DNA of 64,000 nt from Duganella sp. BJB480. GTDB lineage: Bacteria > Pseudomonadota > Gammaproteobacteria > Burkholderiales > Burkholderiaceae_D. The position numbers and the translations under genes were made by a program. How positions within the stretch are numbered: position 1 is the stretch's first letter; each line of letters starts with the position of its first letter. Positions 45,117 to 54,618 of the stretch are shown here, in pieces. The DNA is taken from the NCBI GenBank assembly GCA_003416985.1, contig QVIN01000007.1, forward strand, positions 400,323-464,322, written 5' to 3'. Under the pieces are notes generated by a model, which had not been told where the DNA came from, made no database searches, and saw only the letters and a program-made list of their open reading frames with translations.

Positions 45117-46531
45117 TTCTGGCCGGCGTAGACCTTCACAAGGTCGTACAGGAAGGTGCGGCCTTCCATCAGCGACTGCACGCCGATGTATTCGTTCAGG
45201 CCGTGGATGTTGCCCAGGTCCGGCGTCAGGAAGATGCCGCTGATGCCGTAGGTCGGAATACCGGCCGCGTTGAGGAACTGGCCGTCGGTGGCGCCCGATT
45301 GCAGGATGGGCAGCACCGGCACGCCGGGCCACATCTTCGCGGTCAGCTTTTCGACCGGCTCCATGATGGCGCGCGTCAGTTCAGGCGGCGCCGAATTCTC
45401 GCCACGGATTTCCAGCGTCTCCACCTTCACGGCCGGATCGTTGATGGCCTTGACCAGCGCCTCGCGCACCGTCTCCTGCGTCACGCCGGGGAAGATGCGG
45501 CAGTTGATGTTGGCGCGTGCGCGCTGCGGCAGCGCGTTGGTGGCGTGGCCCGCGTCGAGCATGGTCGCCACGCAGGTGGTGTGCAGCATCGCACCCCAGC
45601 TGCTGTTGCGCTCCGATAGCAGCGCCACCGCCTTGGCATCGTTGGGATTCTTCACCACGGCCAGCATTGCCGCCGCCACGTCCTTGTGGCCTTCGTTCGA
45701 CTGGATCTTCGACATGCCCTTCAGGTAGCCGCGGCTGCCGTCGGCCAGCTGGATCGGGAAGGTGTAGCCTTCGATCTTTTTCAGCGCGCCGGCCAGGCGG
45801 TAGATCGCGTTGTCCTTCTGCGGACGCGAACTGTGGCCGCCGCGATTGGTCACTTCCAGCCGGTAGTTCTGCGACACCTTCTCGCCCGCCTGCACCGTCA
45901 TCGACACGCGCTTGCCCGCCGCATCAAGCTCGCCGCCCGCGCCTTCGTTGATGGCGAAGCCGGCGTCGATCAACTCGCGGCGGTTCTTGGTCAGCCACTC
46001 GGCGCCGTTGAAGGCGCCGCCGGTCTCCTCGCCGCAGGTCAGCGCCATCTTCAGCGTGTGGCGCGGCACGTAACCCTCGGTCTTGAAGCGCACCAGCGTA
46101 TCGGCCCAGATGGCCGCCTGCGCCTTGTCGTCCAGCGCGCCGCGCGCGTAGAACTTGCCGTCTTCCTCGATCAGCGTGAACGGATCGCGCACCCAGTCCT
46201 CGCGCTTGGCCTCGACCACGTCGATGTGCGCCAGCAGCAGGATGGCTTTCGCCTTCGGATCGCTGCCCGGCATCACGGCCACCAGCCCGCCCTCCTTCGG
46301 GTGCGCCGGATCCGCGTACAGGTGCAGCTGCGAGTCGGTGAAGCCCGCCGTCTTCAATCGCGCGGCGACACGTTCGGCGGCCAGCGTGCAGCTGCCCGAC
46401 GACAGCGTGGTGTTGGTTTCGACCAGCTCCTTGTAGAGGGCGCGGAACTTCTGCTCCGTGGGATCGGCGTGCGCGCTCTGCACGCAAGCCATCATGACAG
46501 ACACCGCACCCAGCACAAAACGAGACTTCAT
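45113..46531 (-). CDS. M20-family metallopeptidase, exported
   Basis: 472 residues from ATG 46531 (MKSRFVLGAVSVMMACVQSAHA: a clear signal peptide), with AAGGAA 8 bases upstream. It is an M20/M25/M40 di-zinc hydrolase: AHIDVVEA, RGALDDKAQAAIW, TCGEETGG, and a C-terminal histidine in NIHGLNEYIGV. The dimerisation domain is present in the middle. It probably cleaves dipeptides or acylated amino acids in the periplasm. It lies 10 bases after the Atm1-like ABC transporter, so it is likely co-transcribed. Confidence 0.93.
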   Translation of the reverse strand: MKSRFVLGAVSVMMACVQSAHADPTEQKFRALYKELVETNTTLSSGSCTLAAERVAARLKTAGFTDSQLHLYADPAHPKEGGLVAVMPGSDPKAKAILLLAHIDVVEAKREDWVRDPFTLIEEDGKFYARGALDDKAQAAIWADTLVRFKTEGYVPRHTLKMALTCGEETGGAFNGAEWLTKNRRELIDAGFAINEGAGGELDAAGKRVSMTVQAGEKVSQNYRLEVTNRGGHSSRPQKDNAIYRLAGALKKIEGYTFPIQLADGSRGYLKGMSKIQSNEGHKDVAAAMLAVVKNPNDAKAVALLSERNSSWGAMLHTTCVATMLDAGHATNALPQRARANINCRIFPGVTQETVREALVKAINDPAVKVETLEIRGENSAPPELTRAIMEPVEKLTAKMWPGVPVLPILQSGATDGQFLNAAGIPTYGISGIFLTPDLGNIHGLNEYIGVQSLMEGRTFLYDLVKVYAGQN

Positions 46532-46541
46532 CGTCGATTCC

Positions 46542-48404
46542 TTAGTTAGAGACTGCGTCCACGGCGTCATCGGGCGACGACACCAATTCTTCATCTGCCT
46601 TGGCTTGCTGCCGTTGCCACATCTGCGCGTACAAACCGTCCGCCGCCAGCAACGACTGGTGCGTGCCGCGTTCGACGATGCGGCCGTGGTCCAGCACCAG
46701 GATCTGCTGCGCGTCCGCCACCGTGGACAGGCGGTGCGCGATCACCATCGTCGTGCGGCTCTTGGCGATTTCCTTCAACTGCGCCTGGATCGCCTGCTCG
46801 GCCTTGGAGTCCAGCGCGGAGGTGGCCTCGTCGAAGATCAGGATGGCGGGATTCTTCAGCAGCGTGCGGGCGATGGCCACGCGCTGCTTCTCGCCGCCGG
46901 AGAGTTTCAGGCCACGTTCGCCTACCATGGTCGCGTAGCCGTCCGGCAGGCTGTCGATGAAGTCGTGGATGGACGCCGCGCGCGCCGCCGCCACGATCTG
47001 CTCTTTCGTCGCGCCGGGCTGGCCGTAGGCGATGTTGTATTCGATGGTGTCGTTGAACAGCACCGTATCCTGCGGCACGATGCCGATCGCGTGGCGCAGC
47101 GTGTCCTGCGTGACCGAGCGCAGGTCCTGGCCGTCGATGGTGATGCCGCCGGCGTTGACCTCATAGAAGCGGAACAGCAATCGCGACAAGGTCGACTTGC
47201 CCGAACCGCTGTGGCCCACCACCGCCGTCGTGGTGCCCGGCGCGATGGTGAAGTCCACGTCGAACAGGATCTGGCGCTTGGATTCGTAGCTGAAGTCCAC
47301 GTGGTTGAAGCGCACCTGCGCGCCGTGCGTGAGCAGCGGCTGCGCGTCGGGCGCGTCGGCCACTTCGCGGTTCTGGTCCAGCAGCGCGAACAGCTTCTCC
47401 ATGTCGGCCAGGCTTTGCTTGATCTCGCGGTAGATCACGCCGAGGAAGTTGAGCGGGATGTACAGCTGGATCATGAAGGCGTTCACCAGCACCAGGTCGC
47501 CCAAGGTCATCTTGCCGTCGATGACGCCTTGCGTGGCACGCCACAGGATCAGCGTGACGGCGGTGGCGATGATCAGCGACTGCCCGGTGTTCAGCAGCGA
47601 CAGCGACGTCTGCGATTTGACGGCGGCCGATTCGTAGCGCTGCAAGCCCTCGTCGTAGCGCTTCGCCTCGTAGTCCTCGTTGCCGAAGTATTTGACGGTC
47701 TCGTAGTTGATCAGCGAATCGATGGCCTTGGTGTTGGCCTTCGAATCCAGCTCGTTCATGGTGCGGCGGAAGTGCGTGCGCCAGTCGGTGATGAAGATGG
47801 TGAACGAGATGTAGGTCACCAGCGCGACGAAGGTGATCACCGAGAACCAGATGTCGTAATGCGTGACGAGGTAGCCCAGCACCAGCGTGATCTCCACCAG
47901 CGTCGGCAGGATGTTGAACAGCGTGTAGCTGATCAACGAACCGACGGCGCGCGTGCCGCGTTCGATATCGCGCGTCATGCCGCCGGTCTGGCGGTTCAGG
48001 TGGAAGCGCAGCGACAACGCGTGCAGGTGGCGGAACACCTGCAGCGCGATGGTCCGCACGGCGCGCTGCGTGACGCGCGCGAACAGGAACTCGCGCAGCT
48101 CGGTGAAGAAGGTAGTGGACACACGCAGCACGCCGTACGCCACCAGCGCGCCGAGCGGCAGCACCAGCAGCGCCTGCGGGTGCGTCGGCGAAATGGTCAG
48201 GCTGTCGATCAGACGCTTCATCACCACCGGTACGCCGACGTTGGCCAGCTTGGCGCCGACCAGGCAACCCAGCGCCAGCAGCACGCGCCATTTGTAGACC
48301 CACAGGTAAGGGAAGAGTGTTTTCAGCGTCGCCGTGTCGCTGCGCTGGGGGGCGCTGCTGGCGTTGTTGGAGGGTTCGGGCGGGGAGTTCGGGTAACGGC
48401 GCAT
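46542..48404 (-). CDS. ABC transporter, Atm1-like (heavy-metal/glutathione type), fused permease-ATPase
   Basis: 620 residues from ATG 48404 (MRRYPNSPPEPSNNASS); earlier in-frame starts would run into the divergent thioesterase gene. The six-helix membrane domain includes the Atm1/ABCB7 hallmark YETVKYFGNEDYEAKRY near residue 235. The ATPase domain has Walker A VVGHSGSGKSTLSRL, signature LSGGEKQRVAIART, Walker B AILIFDEATSALD and H-loop AHRLSTV. It is a homodimeric exporter of glutathione-linked metal or sulfur species in this family. It is co-linear with an M20 peptidase. Confidence 0.94.
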   Translation of the reverse strand: MRRYPNSPPEPSNNASSAPQRSDTATLKTLFPYLWVYKWRVLLALGCLVGAKLANVGVPVVMKRLIDSLTISPTHPQALLVLPLGALVAYGVLRVSTTFFTELREFLFARVTQRAVRTIALQVFRHLHALSLRFHLNRQTGGMTRDIERGTRAVGSLISYTLFNILPTLVEITLVLGYLVTHYDIWFSVITFVALVTYISFTIFITDWRTHFRRTMNELDSKANTKAIDSLINYETVKYFGNEDYEAKRYDEGLQRYESAAVKSQTSLSLLNTGQSLIIATAVTLILWRATQGVIDGKMTLGDLVLVNAFMIQLYIPLNFLGVIYREIKQSLADMEKLFALLDQNREVADAPDAQPLLTHGAQVRFNHVDFSYESKRQILFDVDFTIAPGTTTAVVGHSGSGKSTLSRLLFRFYEVNAGGITIDGQDLRSVTQDTLRHAIGIVPQDTVLFNDTIEYNIAYGQPGATKEQIVAAARAASIHDFIDSLPDGYATMVGERGLKLSGGEKQRVAIARTLLKNPAILIFDEATSALDSKAEQAIQAQLKEIAKSRTTMVIAHRLSTVADAQQILVLDHGRIVERGTHQSLLAADGLYAQMWQRQQAKADEELVSSPDDAVDAVSN

Positions 48405-48465
48405 GGCGGATGTCGGCTTTTTATGGTTCAATCCCGGTAATTGTAGCCCTTCAAGAGAATTCACG

Positions 48466-48915
48466 ATGACCTCCCCCGAAAATCCCACCACCATCAAAGT
48501 CGAAACCGTCAACCGCGGCCTGCCAGCGGGGAAAATGCCGGAATTGCGCATGATGCCGGCGCCGTCGGATGCCAACGTCTACGGCGACGTGTTCGGCGGC
48601 TGGATCATGGCGCAGGTCGACATCGCCGGCTCGCTGCCGGCCACCCGCCGCGCCAACGGCCGCGTCGCGACCATCTCGGTGAACTCCTTCGTGTTCAAGA
48701 ACCCCGTGTTCGTGGGCGACCTGCTGTCGTTTTATGCTGATATTGTCAAGGTTGGCAATACGTCCATCACCGTCAACGTCGAGGTGTATGCGGAGCGCAA
48801 CCGCCTGCAGGCGTGCACCGTCAAGGTCACCGAGGCCACGCTGACCTACGTCGCCACCGACTCCGACCGCAAGCCGCGCAAGGTGCCGCCGATCGAAACG
48901 CTGATCCGTTCCTGA
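48466..48915 (+). CDS. Acyl-CoA thioesterase (YciA-type hotdog)
   Basis: 149 residues from ATG 48466, with AAGAGA upstream. Hotdog fold: [23 protein letters not shown] carries the D-x-x-G motif, followed by [24 protein letters not shown]. YciA-like enzymes hydrolyse medium and long acyl-CoAs in the cytoplasm, sparing CoA. It is divergent from the ABC exporter with a 61-base gap. Confidence 0.93.
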   Translation: MTSPENPTTIKVETVNRGLPAGKMPELRMMPAPSDANVYGDVFGGWIMAQVDIAGSLPATRRANGRVATISVNSFVFKNPVFVGDLLSFYADIVKVGNTSITVNVEVYAERNRLQACTVKVTEATLTYVATDSDRKPRKVPPIETLIRS

Positions 48916-49023
48916 TCCGGCGCGACGTGCGGCCGGGGGGGCGCGATGCAAAACCTATGCAATAGGGAAATCCCTACAGCCAGATCAGGCTGGACCGATG
49001 TTATTGCGCGTGGTCCCTTGTTA

Positions 49024-49042
49024 TTGTCGAAACATACGACAA
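49024..49042. promoter_or_regulatory. Short palindrome upstream of the chemoreceptor gene
   Basis: TTGTCG-N7-CGACAA dyad, 19 bases before the chemoreceptor ATG in the 145-base gap after the thioesterase. The position could block a ribosome or hold a repressor; nothing more can be claimed. Confidence 0.3.
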
Positions 49043-49060
49043 GTCCCCCTCCAGGCCACT

Positions 49061-50656
49061 ATGAAACTCCTACGCACCATGAGGCTCAGCATCAAGCTTC
49101 CGTTGACGATTGCGTCGTTGCTGTTCCTGATGGCAGGAGCAGCCATTACCGTTGAGTTGCAACTCGCTCGCGGACTCAATGCGTTTAAGACCGATGTGGC
49201 CGCGGTGAATCAGCAGGAACGGGAAATCAATGCAATTAACATTGCGTTTCGCGAGCAAGTCCAGGAGTGGAAAAATCTACTGTTGCGAGGTAAACAACCG
49301 GACAAGTTTCAGAAACACTGGTCCGCTTTCGAAAAGAATGAACAGGATGTCGCCATCGCCGTCGGGCACCTGCTGGATAGCCTGACCGAACCCGAGGCGC
49401 GCGGGCTGCTGATCCAATTCGCCGAGGCGCATCGTCTGATGGGACAGCGATACCGTGCGGGTATGGAGACATTCAAGGCTGCCGGTTTCGATCCCCATCA
49501 AGGCGACCTCAGCGTCGAGGGGATGGATCGCGGCCCCATGAAGCTGCTGCGCGAGGCGTCCGGCGCGTTGGCAAAAAACAGTGCCCTTGTCAGCGCGTCG
49601 ACGGTGGAAGCCAGCCACATCGCCGAAATTTTCAGCCTGGTTGTGATTTCGACGATGCTGCTGCTGGGCCTCCTGATCGGATTCCTTCTCAGTCGCTCAG
49701 TGCTCCGATTATTGGGGGGCGAGCCGGCCGACGCCGCCGCGATCGCGCGCGCGATCGCGGGCGGCGACTTGTCGACGGCGGTCGCGCTGCGCGACGACGA
49801 CGCAACGAGCATGATGGCTCGCGTTAAACAAATGCAGACCAGCCTGATCAAGATTGTCAGCGAAGTGCGCACCGGTACCGACGTGATCGCCGCCGCGTCG
49901 GTCCAGATTGCGAGCGGCAATCTGGACCTGTCCGCTCGCACCGAAGAACAAGCCAGCGCGCTGGAAGAAACCGCTTCTTCGATGGAGCAGTTGACCGCGA
50001 CCGTCCGGCAAAATGCCGCACATCTTCTCCAGGCCAACCAACTGGCGCAGTCCGCATCCGAGATGGCCGTCAGAGGAGGCGCCGCAGTGTCTCAAGTCGT
50101 GGACACCATGGGGGAAATCAATGACTCGTCGAGAAAAATTGTCGACATCATCGGCGTGATTGACAGTATCGCCTTCCAGACCAATATCCTCGCGCTGAAT
50201 GCCGCGGTAGAAGCCGCGCGCGCCGGCGAACAAGGGCGAGGGTTCGCCGTGGTCGCTGGGGAAGTCCGAAACCTCGCCCACCGTTCCGCAGCGGCAGCGA
50301 AGGAAATCAAGACCTTGATCGGCGATTCCGTCGACAAGGTCGATAGCGGCGCAAAACTGGTCGATCAAGCCGGAGCCACCATGAACGAGCTGGTCTCCGG
50401 CGTGCAGCGCTTGACCGAGATACTCAGTGAAGTCACGATCGCCGGCAACGAGCAGACTTCAGGTATCGAGCAAATCAACCGGGCGATTATCCAGATGGAC
50501 AGTGTCACGCAGCAAAATGCCGCGTTGGTGGAGGAAGCGGCCGCGGCTGCGCAAAGCATGCAAGAACAATCCGCAAAGCTGGCCGGCCTGGTGAGCATCT
50601 TCACGCTGCCGCAAGCCCGCCCTCTTCTCATGTCGCCGTCGCGCCGGGTTGCTTGA
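49061..50656 (+). CDS. Methyl-accepting chemotaxis protein
   Basis: 531 residues from ATG 49061. Membrane segment 1 near residues 8-30 ([21 protein letters not shown]), a helical periplasmic sensor domain of about 140 residues, membrane segment 2 near 190, HAMP linker, then the cytoplasmic signalling domain with the highly conserved hairpin [23 protein letters not shown] near residue 370. Adaptation helices carry [17 protein letters not shown] and [13 protein letters not shown]. There is no C-terminal pentapeptide for CheR/CheB docking. The sensor ligand is unknown. No other chemotaxis gene is adjacent. Confidence 0.94.
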   Translation: MKLLRTMRLSIKLPLTIASLLFLMAGAAITVELQLARGLNAFKTDVAAVNQQEREINAINIAFREQVQEWKNLLLRGKQPDKFQKHWSAFEKNEQDVAIAVGHLLDSLTEPEARGLLIQFAEAHRLMGQRYRAGMETFKAAGFDPHQGDLSVEGMDRGPMKLLREASGALAKNSALVSASTVEASHIAEIFSLVVISTMLLLGLLIGFLLSRSVLRLLGGEPADAAAIARAIAGGDLSTAVALRDDDATSMMARVKQMQTSLIKIVSEVRTGTDVIAAASVQIASGNLDLSARTEEQASALEETASSMEQLTATVRQNAAHLLQANQLAQSASEMAVRGGAAVSQVVDTMGEINDSSRKIVDIIGVIDSIAFQTNILALNAAVEAARAGEQGRGFAVVAGEVRNLAHRSAAAAKEIKTLIGDSVDKVDSGAKLVDQAGATMNELVSGVQRLTEILSEVTIAGNEQTSGIEQINRAIIQMDSVTQQNAALVEEAAAAAQSMQEQSAKLAGLVSIFTLPQARPLLMSPSRRVA

Positions 50657-50727
50657 GCCACCTTAGCGCTTGAATCGGGCACGGAGCGACCTATACTGGC
50701 TAGACCATCACCGCATGGAGGCGCTAC

Positions 50728-51024
50728 ATGTTGAAAGTCACGGAGAGTGAAATCGAGCAAGAGCTGGATAGCTATCTGCACCAGGCTCTGACGCAGACGA
50801 TAGTTGTGGAACAAGCCGACCGCGACCCGGTGGTCGTGCTGTCACTGGCCGAGTTTGAGAGGCTGCAGGACGTCGACGACCAGCACTGGGCCGATTGCGC
50901 CCGCAAGGCCAACGTCGAAGGGTATGTCGACCACGATCATGAAGTGCGGCAGCGGCTGGCCGCCGCCATGAAGGAAAAACGGCTCGCTTGCATCAGGAAG
51001 GGACCGCATTTCGAACACCACTAG
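50728..51024 (+). CDS. Phd/YefM-like antitoxin, solitary
   Basis: 98 residues; the stretch VEQADRDPVVVLSLAEFERLQ resembles the Phd/YefM antitoxin core, while the C-terminal half (ADCARKANVEGYVDHDHEVRQRL) is more variable, as expected for a toxin-binding tail. GGAGGC precedes the ATG. No toxin gene follows: the stop is next to a bidirectional terminator and convergent fadD. It is weaker in sequence than the antitoxin at 37554, and it could be a plain DNA-binding protein of the same fold. Confidence 0.65.
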   Translation: MLKVTESEIEQELDSYLHQALTQTIVVEQADRDPVVVLSLAEFERLQDVDDQHWADCARKANVEGYVDHDHEVRQRLAAAMKEKRLACIRKGPHFEHH

Positions 51025-51027
51025 CAA

Positions 51028-51059
51028 AAAAAATCGCCTGTCTCAGCAGGCGATTTTTT
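51028..51059. terminator. Bidirectional terminator
   Basis: AAAAAATCGCCTG (51028-51040) pairs with CAGGCGATTTTTT (51047-51059) around a 6-base loop, with Ts on both strands. It ends the antitoxin-like transcript (plus) and the tandem fadD transcript (minus). Confidence 0.92.
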
Positions 51060-51063
51060 CTTG

Positions 51064-52734
51064 TTACGCTGCGACCTTTTCGTCGCGCAGCTGGCGGCGC
51101 AGGATCTTGCCGACGTTGGTCTTCGGCAGCTCATCACGGAACTCGATGTACTTCGGCTTTTTGTAGGCGGTCAGCTCGTGCTTGCAGAAGTCCAGCAGTT
51201 GCTCGGCGGTCAGGTTCGGATCCTTGCGCACCACGAACAGCTTGACGGCCTCGCCGGAGTTCTTGTCCGGCACGCCGATGCAAGCCACTTCCAGCACGCC
51301 TGGATGCGAGGCGACCACGCCTTCCACTTCGTTCGGATACACGTTGAAGCCGGACACGATGATCATGTCCTTCTTGCGGTCGACGATGCGCGTGAAACCC
51401 TGCTCGTTCATGATGCCGACGTCGCCGGTCTTGAAGAAGCCGTCGGGCGTCATCGACTTGGCGGTCTCGTCCGGACGGTTCCAGTAGCCGGCCATCACCT
51501 GCGGGCCGCGGATGGCGATCTCGCCGGTGCCGCCCAGCGGCAGCACGTTGCCGTCGTCGTCCAGGATGCACACTTCGGTCGATGGAATCGGCAGGCCGAT
51601 GGTACCGGTGAATTCCTTGATGTCCACGCGGTTGGCGGTGGCCACCGGCGACGTTTCGGACATGCCGTAGCCTTCGATGATCGGCGTGCCGGTCAGCTTG
51701 AGCCAGCGGTCGGCCACGGCCTGTTGCACGGCCATGCCGCCGCCGTTGCAGACCGAGTACGACGAGAAGTCCAGCTTGGCGAATTCGGCGTTGTTGAGCA
51801 GCGCGTTGTACAGCGTGTTCACTGCGGGGAACACGGCCACGCGGTACTTGCCCAGCTCCTTGACGAAGCCGGGAATGTCGCGCGGGTTGGGTACCAGCAG
51901 GTTCAGGCCGCCCATGCGCATGCCCATGAAGGCGCTGATGGTCAGCGAGTAGATGTGGTACAGCGGCAGCGCGCACACGAACACCAGCTGCTCGGCCTGC
52001 GGCTTGAATTGCAGCCAGGCTTCGTTCTGCAGCACGTTGGCGATGATGTTACGGTGCAGCAGCACGGCGCCCTTGGACACGCCGGTGGTGCCGCCCGTGT
52101 ATTGCAGGAAGGCGATGTCGTCATGCCCCTGCTTGACCGGATCCAGCGCAAGGCGCGAACCTTCCGCCAGCACCTGCTTGAACGAGACCGAGTTCGGCAG
52201 CGAGTACGACGGCACCATCTTCTTGACGTTGCGGACCACGAAGTTGACCAGCGCGCCCTTGAGCGTGCCCAGCATGTCGCCCATGGTGGCGACGATGACG
52301 TGCTTGACCTGGGTGTGCGCCAGCACCTGCTCCACCGTGGTGGCGAAGTTCTCCAGCACGATGATCGCTTCCGAACCGGAGTCGGTCAGCTGGTGCTGCA
52401 GCTCGCGCGGCGTGTACAGCGGGTTGACGTTGACCACCGTGTAGCCGGCGCGCAGGATGGCCGCCATCGCCACCGGATACTGCAGCACGTTCGGCAACAT
52501 GATCGCCACGCGCGCGCCCGGCTTCAGGCCCTTGCTTTGCAGCCAGGCGCCCATCTGCAGCGATAGCTTGTCCAGCTCGCCGTAGGTGAGGAACTTGTCC
52601 ATGCAGACGTAGGCGTTGCGGTCGGCATACTTGCGGAACGATTCCTCCAGCAGGTGGGTGACCGAGCGGTACTGCGTGCTGTCGATCTCGGCGGGCACGC
52701 CTTCGGGGTAGGACTTGAGCCAAATCTTTTCCAT
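51064..52734 (-). CDS. fadD: Long-chain fatty acid-CoA ligase, second of two tandem copies
   Basis: 556 residues, AMP-forming acyl-CoA synthetase: P-loop YTGGTTGVSKGA, A5 motif YGMSETSPV, the conserved FKTGDVGIM, and the C-terminal lysine motif PKTNVGKILRRQLRDE. It activates fatty acids for beta-oxidation. It is a tandem paralogue of the gene upstream (MEKIWLKSYP starts both). Its ATG lies 3 bases after the upstream stop, so translation is coupled. It ends at the bidirectional terminator at 51028-51059. Confidence 0.95.
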   Translation of the reverse strand: MEKIWLKSYPEGVPAEIDSTQYRSVTHLLEESFRKYADRNAYVCMDKFLTYGELDKLSLQMGAWLQSKGLKPGARVAIMLPNVLQYPVAMAAILRAGYTVVNVNPLYTPRELQHQLTDSGSEAIIVLENFATTVEQVLAHTQVKHVIVATMGDMLGTLKGALVNFVVRNVKKMVPSYSLPNSVSFKQVLAEGSRLALDPVKQGHDDIAFLQYTGGTTGVSKGAVLLHRNIIANVLQNEAWLQFKPQAEQLVFVCALPLYHIYSLTISAFMGMRMGGLNLLVPNPRDIPGFVKELGKYRVAVFPAVNTLYNALLNNAEFAKLDFSSYSVCNGGGMAVQQAVADRWLKLTGTPIIEGYGMSETSPVATANRVDIKEFTGTIGLPIPSTEVCILDDDGNVLPLGGTGEIAIRGPQVMAGYWNRPDETAKSMTPDGFFKTGDVGIMNEQGFTRIVDRKKDMIIVSGFNVYPNEVEGVVASHPGVLEVACIGVPDKNSGEAVKLFVVRKDPNLTAEQLLDFCKHELTAYKKPKYIEFRDELPKTNVGKILRRQLRDEKVAA

Positions 52735-52737
52735 GTC

Positions 52738-54429
52738 TTATGCAGCTTTCTTGTTCTGGCCGGGTGGTTCATCGCGCAGCATGCGCCGCAGGATTTTCCC
52801 GACGTTGGTTTTGGGTAGCTCCTCGCGGAACTCGATATATTTTGGCTTTTTATAGCCGGTAAATTGTTCTTTGCAATAGGCCATCAACTGCTCGACCGTC
52901 AGGTTCGGATCCCTGCGCACCACGAACACCTTGACCGCCTCGCCCGAGTGCTCGTCCGGCACGCCGATGCAGGCGCATTCGAGCACGCCCGGATGCGCCG
53001 CGATCACGCCCTCCAGCTCGTTCGGGTAGACGTTGAAGCCGGACACCAGGATCATGTCCTTCTTGCGGTCGACGATCTTCACGAAGCCGTTCTCGTCCAT
53101 CACGCCGACGTCGCCGGATTTGAAATAGCCGTCGGCCGTCATGACCTTGGCGGTTTCGTCCGGCCGGTTCCAGTAGCCCGCCATCACCTGCGGGCCGCGG
53201 ATAGCGATCTCGCCAGGCTGGCCCAGCGCCACTTCGTTGCCGTCGTCATCGAGGATAGCGATTTCGGTCGACGGCACCGGCAAACCGATGGTGCCGGTGA
53301 AGGCCGAGCTGTCGGCGCGGTTGCAGGTAGCCACCGGCGACGTTTCAGACAGGCCGTAGCCTTCGATGATGGACACGCCCGTCACCTTCAGCCATTTATC
53401 GTTGACGGCCTGCTGCACCGCCATGCCGCCGCCGTTGCAGATCTTCAGGCCCGAGAAGTCCAGGTTGCCGAACGACGGATGGTTCAGCAGCGCGTTGTAC
53501 AGCGTGTTCACCGCCGGCAGCATGTTGAACTTGTACTTGCTCAGCTCCTTGATGAAGCCGCCGATGTCGCGCGGATTCGGGATCAGGATGTTCAGCGCGC
53601 CCACCCGCGTCCCCCACATGGCGCAGCAGGTCAGCGCGAAGATGTGGTACAGCGGCAGCGCGCAGACGATGGTGATCTGCTCGGTCACATTGCCCAGCGC
53701 CGGCTTGGACCAGGCCTCGTTCTGCAGCAGGTTGGCGACCAGGTTGCGGTGCGTCAGCGTCGCGCCCTTGGACACGCCGGTGGTGCCGCCCGTGTACTGC
53801 AGGAAGGCGGCGTCGGTCGGTTCCAGCGACACCGGCGTCAACTTCATGCGGCCGCCCTGCGACAGCGCATCCTTGAAGCGCACCGCGTTCGGCAGCGAGA
53901 ACGGCGGCACCATCTTCTTGACGCTGCGCACCACGAAGTTGACCAGCGCGCCCTTGAGGCCGCCGAGCATCTCGCCCATGCTGGCCACCACGATGTGCTT
54001 GACCTGGGTGCGGCCCAGCACCTGCTCCAGCGTGGTCGCGAAATTCTCCAGGATCAGGATAGCCTCGCAGCCCGAATCGTTGAGCTGGTGCTCCAGTTCG
54101 CGCGGCGTGTACAGCGGATTGATGTTGACCACGGTGTAGCCGGCGCGCAGGATGGCGGCGATGGCGATCGGATACTGCAGCACGTTGGGCATCATCACGC
54201 CGACGCGCGCGCCCTTCTTCATGCCGCGGCTTTGCAGCCAGGCGCCCAGGCGCTTGGAGTAGGCGTCGACTTCGGCATAGGTGAGGAATTTATCCATACA
54301 GACGTAGGCGTTGCGGTCTGCGAACTTGTGGAAGGACTCTTCCAGCAGCTGGACCAGCGAGCGATACTGAGTCGTGTCTATCTCCGTCAGCATGCCGGGC
54401 GGGTACGACTTCAACCAGATTTTTTCCAT
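52738..54429 (-). CDS. fadD: Long-chain fatty acid-CoA ligase, first of two tandem copies
   Basis: 563 residues; same motifs as the downstream copy: YTGGTTGVSKGATLTH, EGYGLSETSPV, FKSGDVGVMDENG and PKTNVGKILRRMLRDEP, with a lysine-rich end. Long-chain acyl-CoA synthetase of the FadD type, membrane-associated. GAGG lies upstream of the ATG. The pair recalls fadD1-fadD2 of Pseudomonas, where the copies differ in chain-length preference; that difference is not visible here. Confidence 0.95.
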   Translation of the reverse strand: MEKIWLKSYPPGMLTEIDTTQYRSLVQLLEESFHKFADRNAYVCMDKFLTYAEVDAYSKRLGAWLQSRGMKKGARVGVMMPNVLQYPIAIAAILRAGYTVVNINPLYTPRELEHQLNDSGCEAILILENFATTLEQVLGRTQVKHIVVASMGEMLGGLKGALVNFVVRSVKKMVPPFSLPNAVRFKDALSQGGRMKLTPVSLEPTDAAFLQYTGGTTGVSKGATLTHRNLVANLLQNEAWSKPALGNVTEQITIVCALPLYHIFALTCCAMWGTRVGALNILIPNPRDIGGFIKELSKYKFNMLPAVNTLYNALLNHPSFGNLDFSGLKICNGGGMAVQQAVNDKWLKVTGVSIIEGYGLSETSPVATCNRADSSAFTGTIGLPVPSTEIAILDDDGNEVALGQPGEIAIRGPQVMAGYWNRPDETAKVMTADGYFKSGDVGVMDENGFVKIVDRKKDMILVSGFNVYPNELEGVIAAHPGVLECACIGVPDEHSGEAVKVFVVRRDPNLTVEQLMAYCKEQFTGYKKPKYIEFREELPKTNVGKILRRMLRDEPPGQNKKAA

Positions 54430-54618
54430 CCTGTGCCTCGTGTCTCGAATTATCGTTGTAAGGTCCGGCGCACAGTGCCGGTTCAGGGTCGGTCATTCGT
54501 CTATGCGAACTTCGAGAGCCTACTTATCACGATGCTATCGGGCAGCAAGCTCGGACGCAAGCGCATTTAACCATATTTGAATGCAGCTTCTAACGGCTTT
54601 TTATGCTGCATCGCAGCA

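Noticed and set aside
46458-48440. A 660-codon plus-strand open frame opposite the ABC exporter
   Set aside because: Same shadow effect; its composition (many R, Q, H, V) lacks any fold signature and it lies across a gene with complete ABC motifs.
54430-54618. Hairpin TGCTGC/GCAGCA with Ts upstream in the gap before fadD
   Set aside because: The T-run is on the wrong side for either strand, so it is not an intrinsic terminator; nothing else was found in this 189-base gap.
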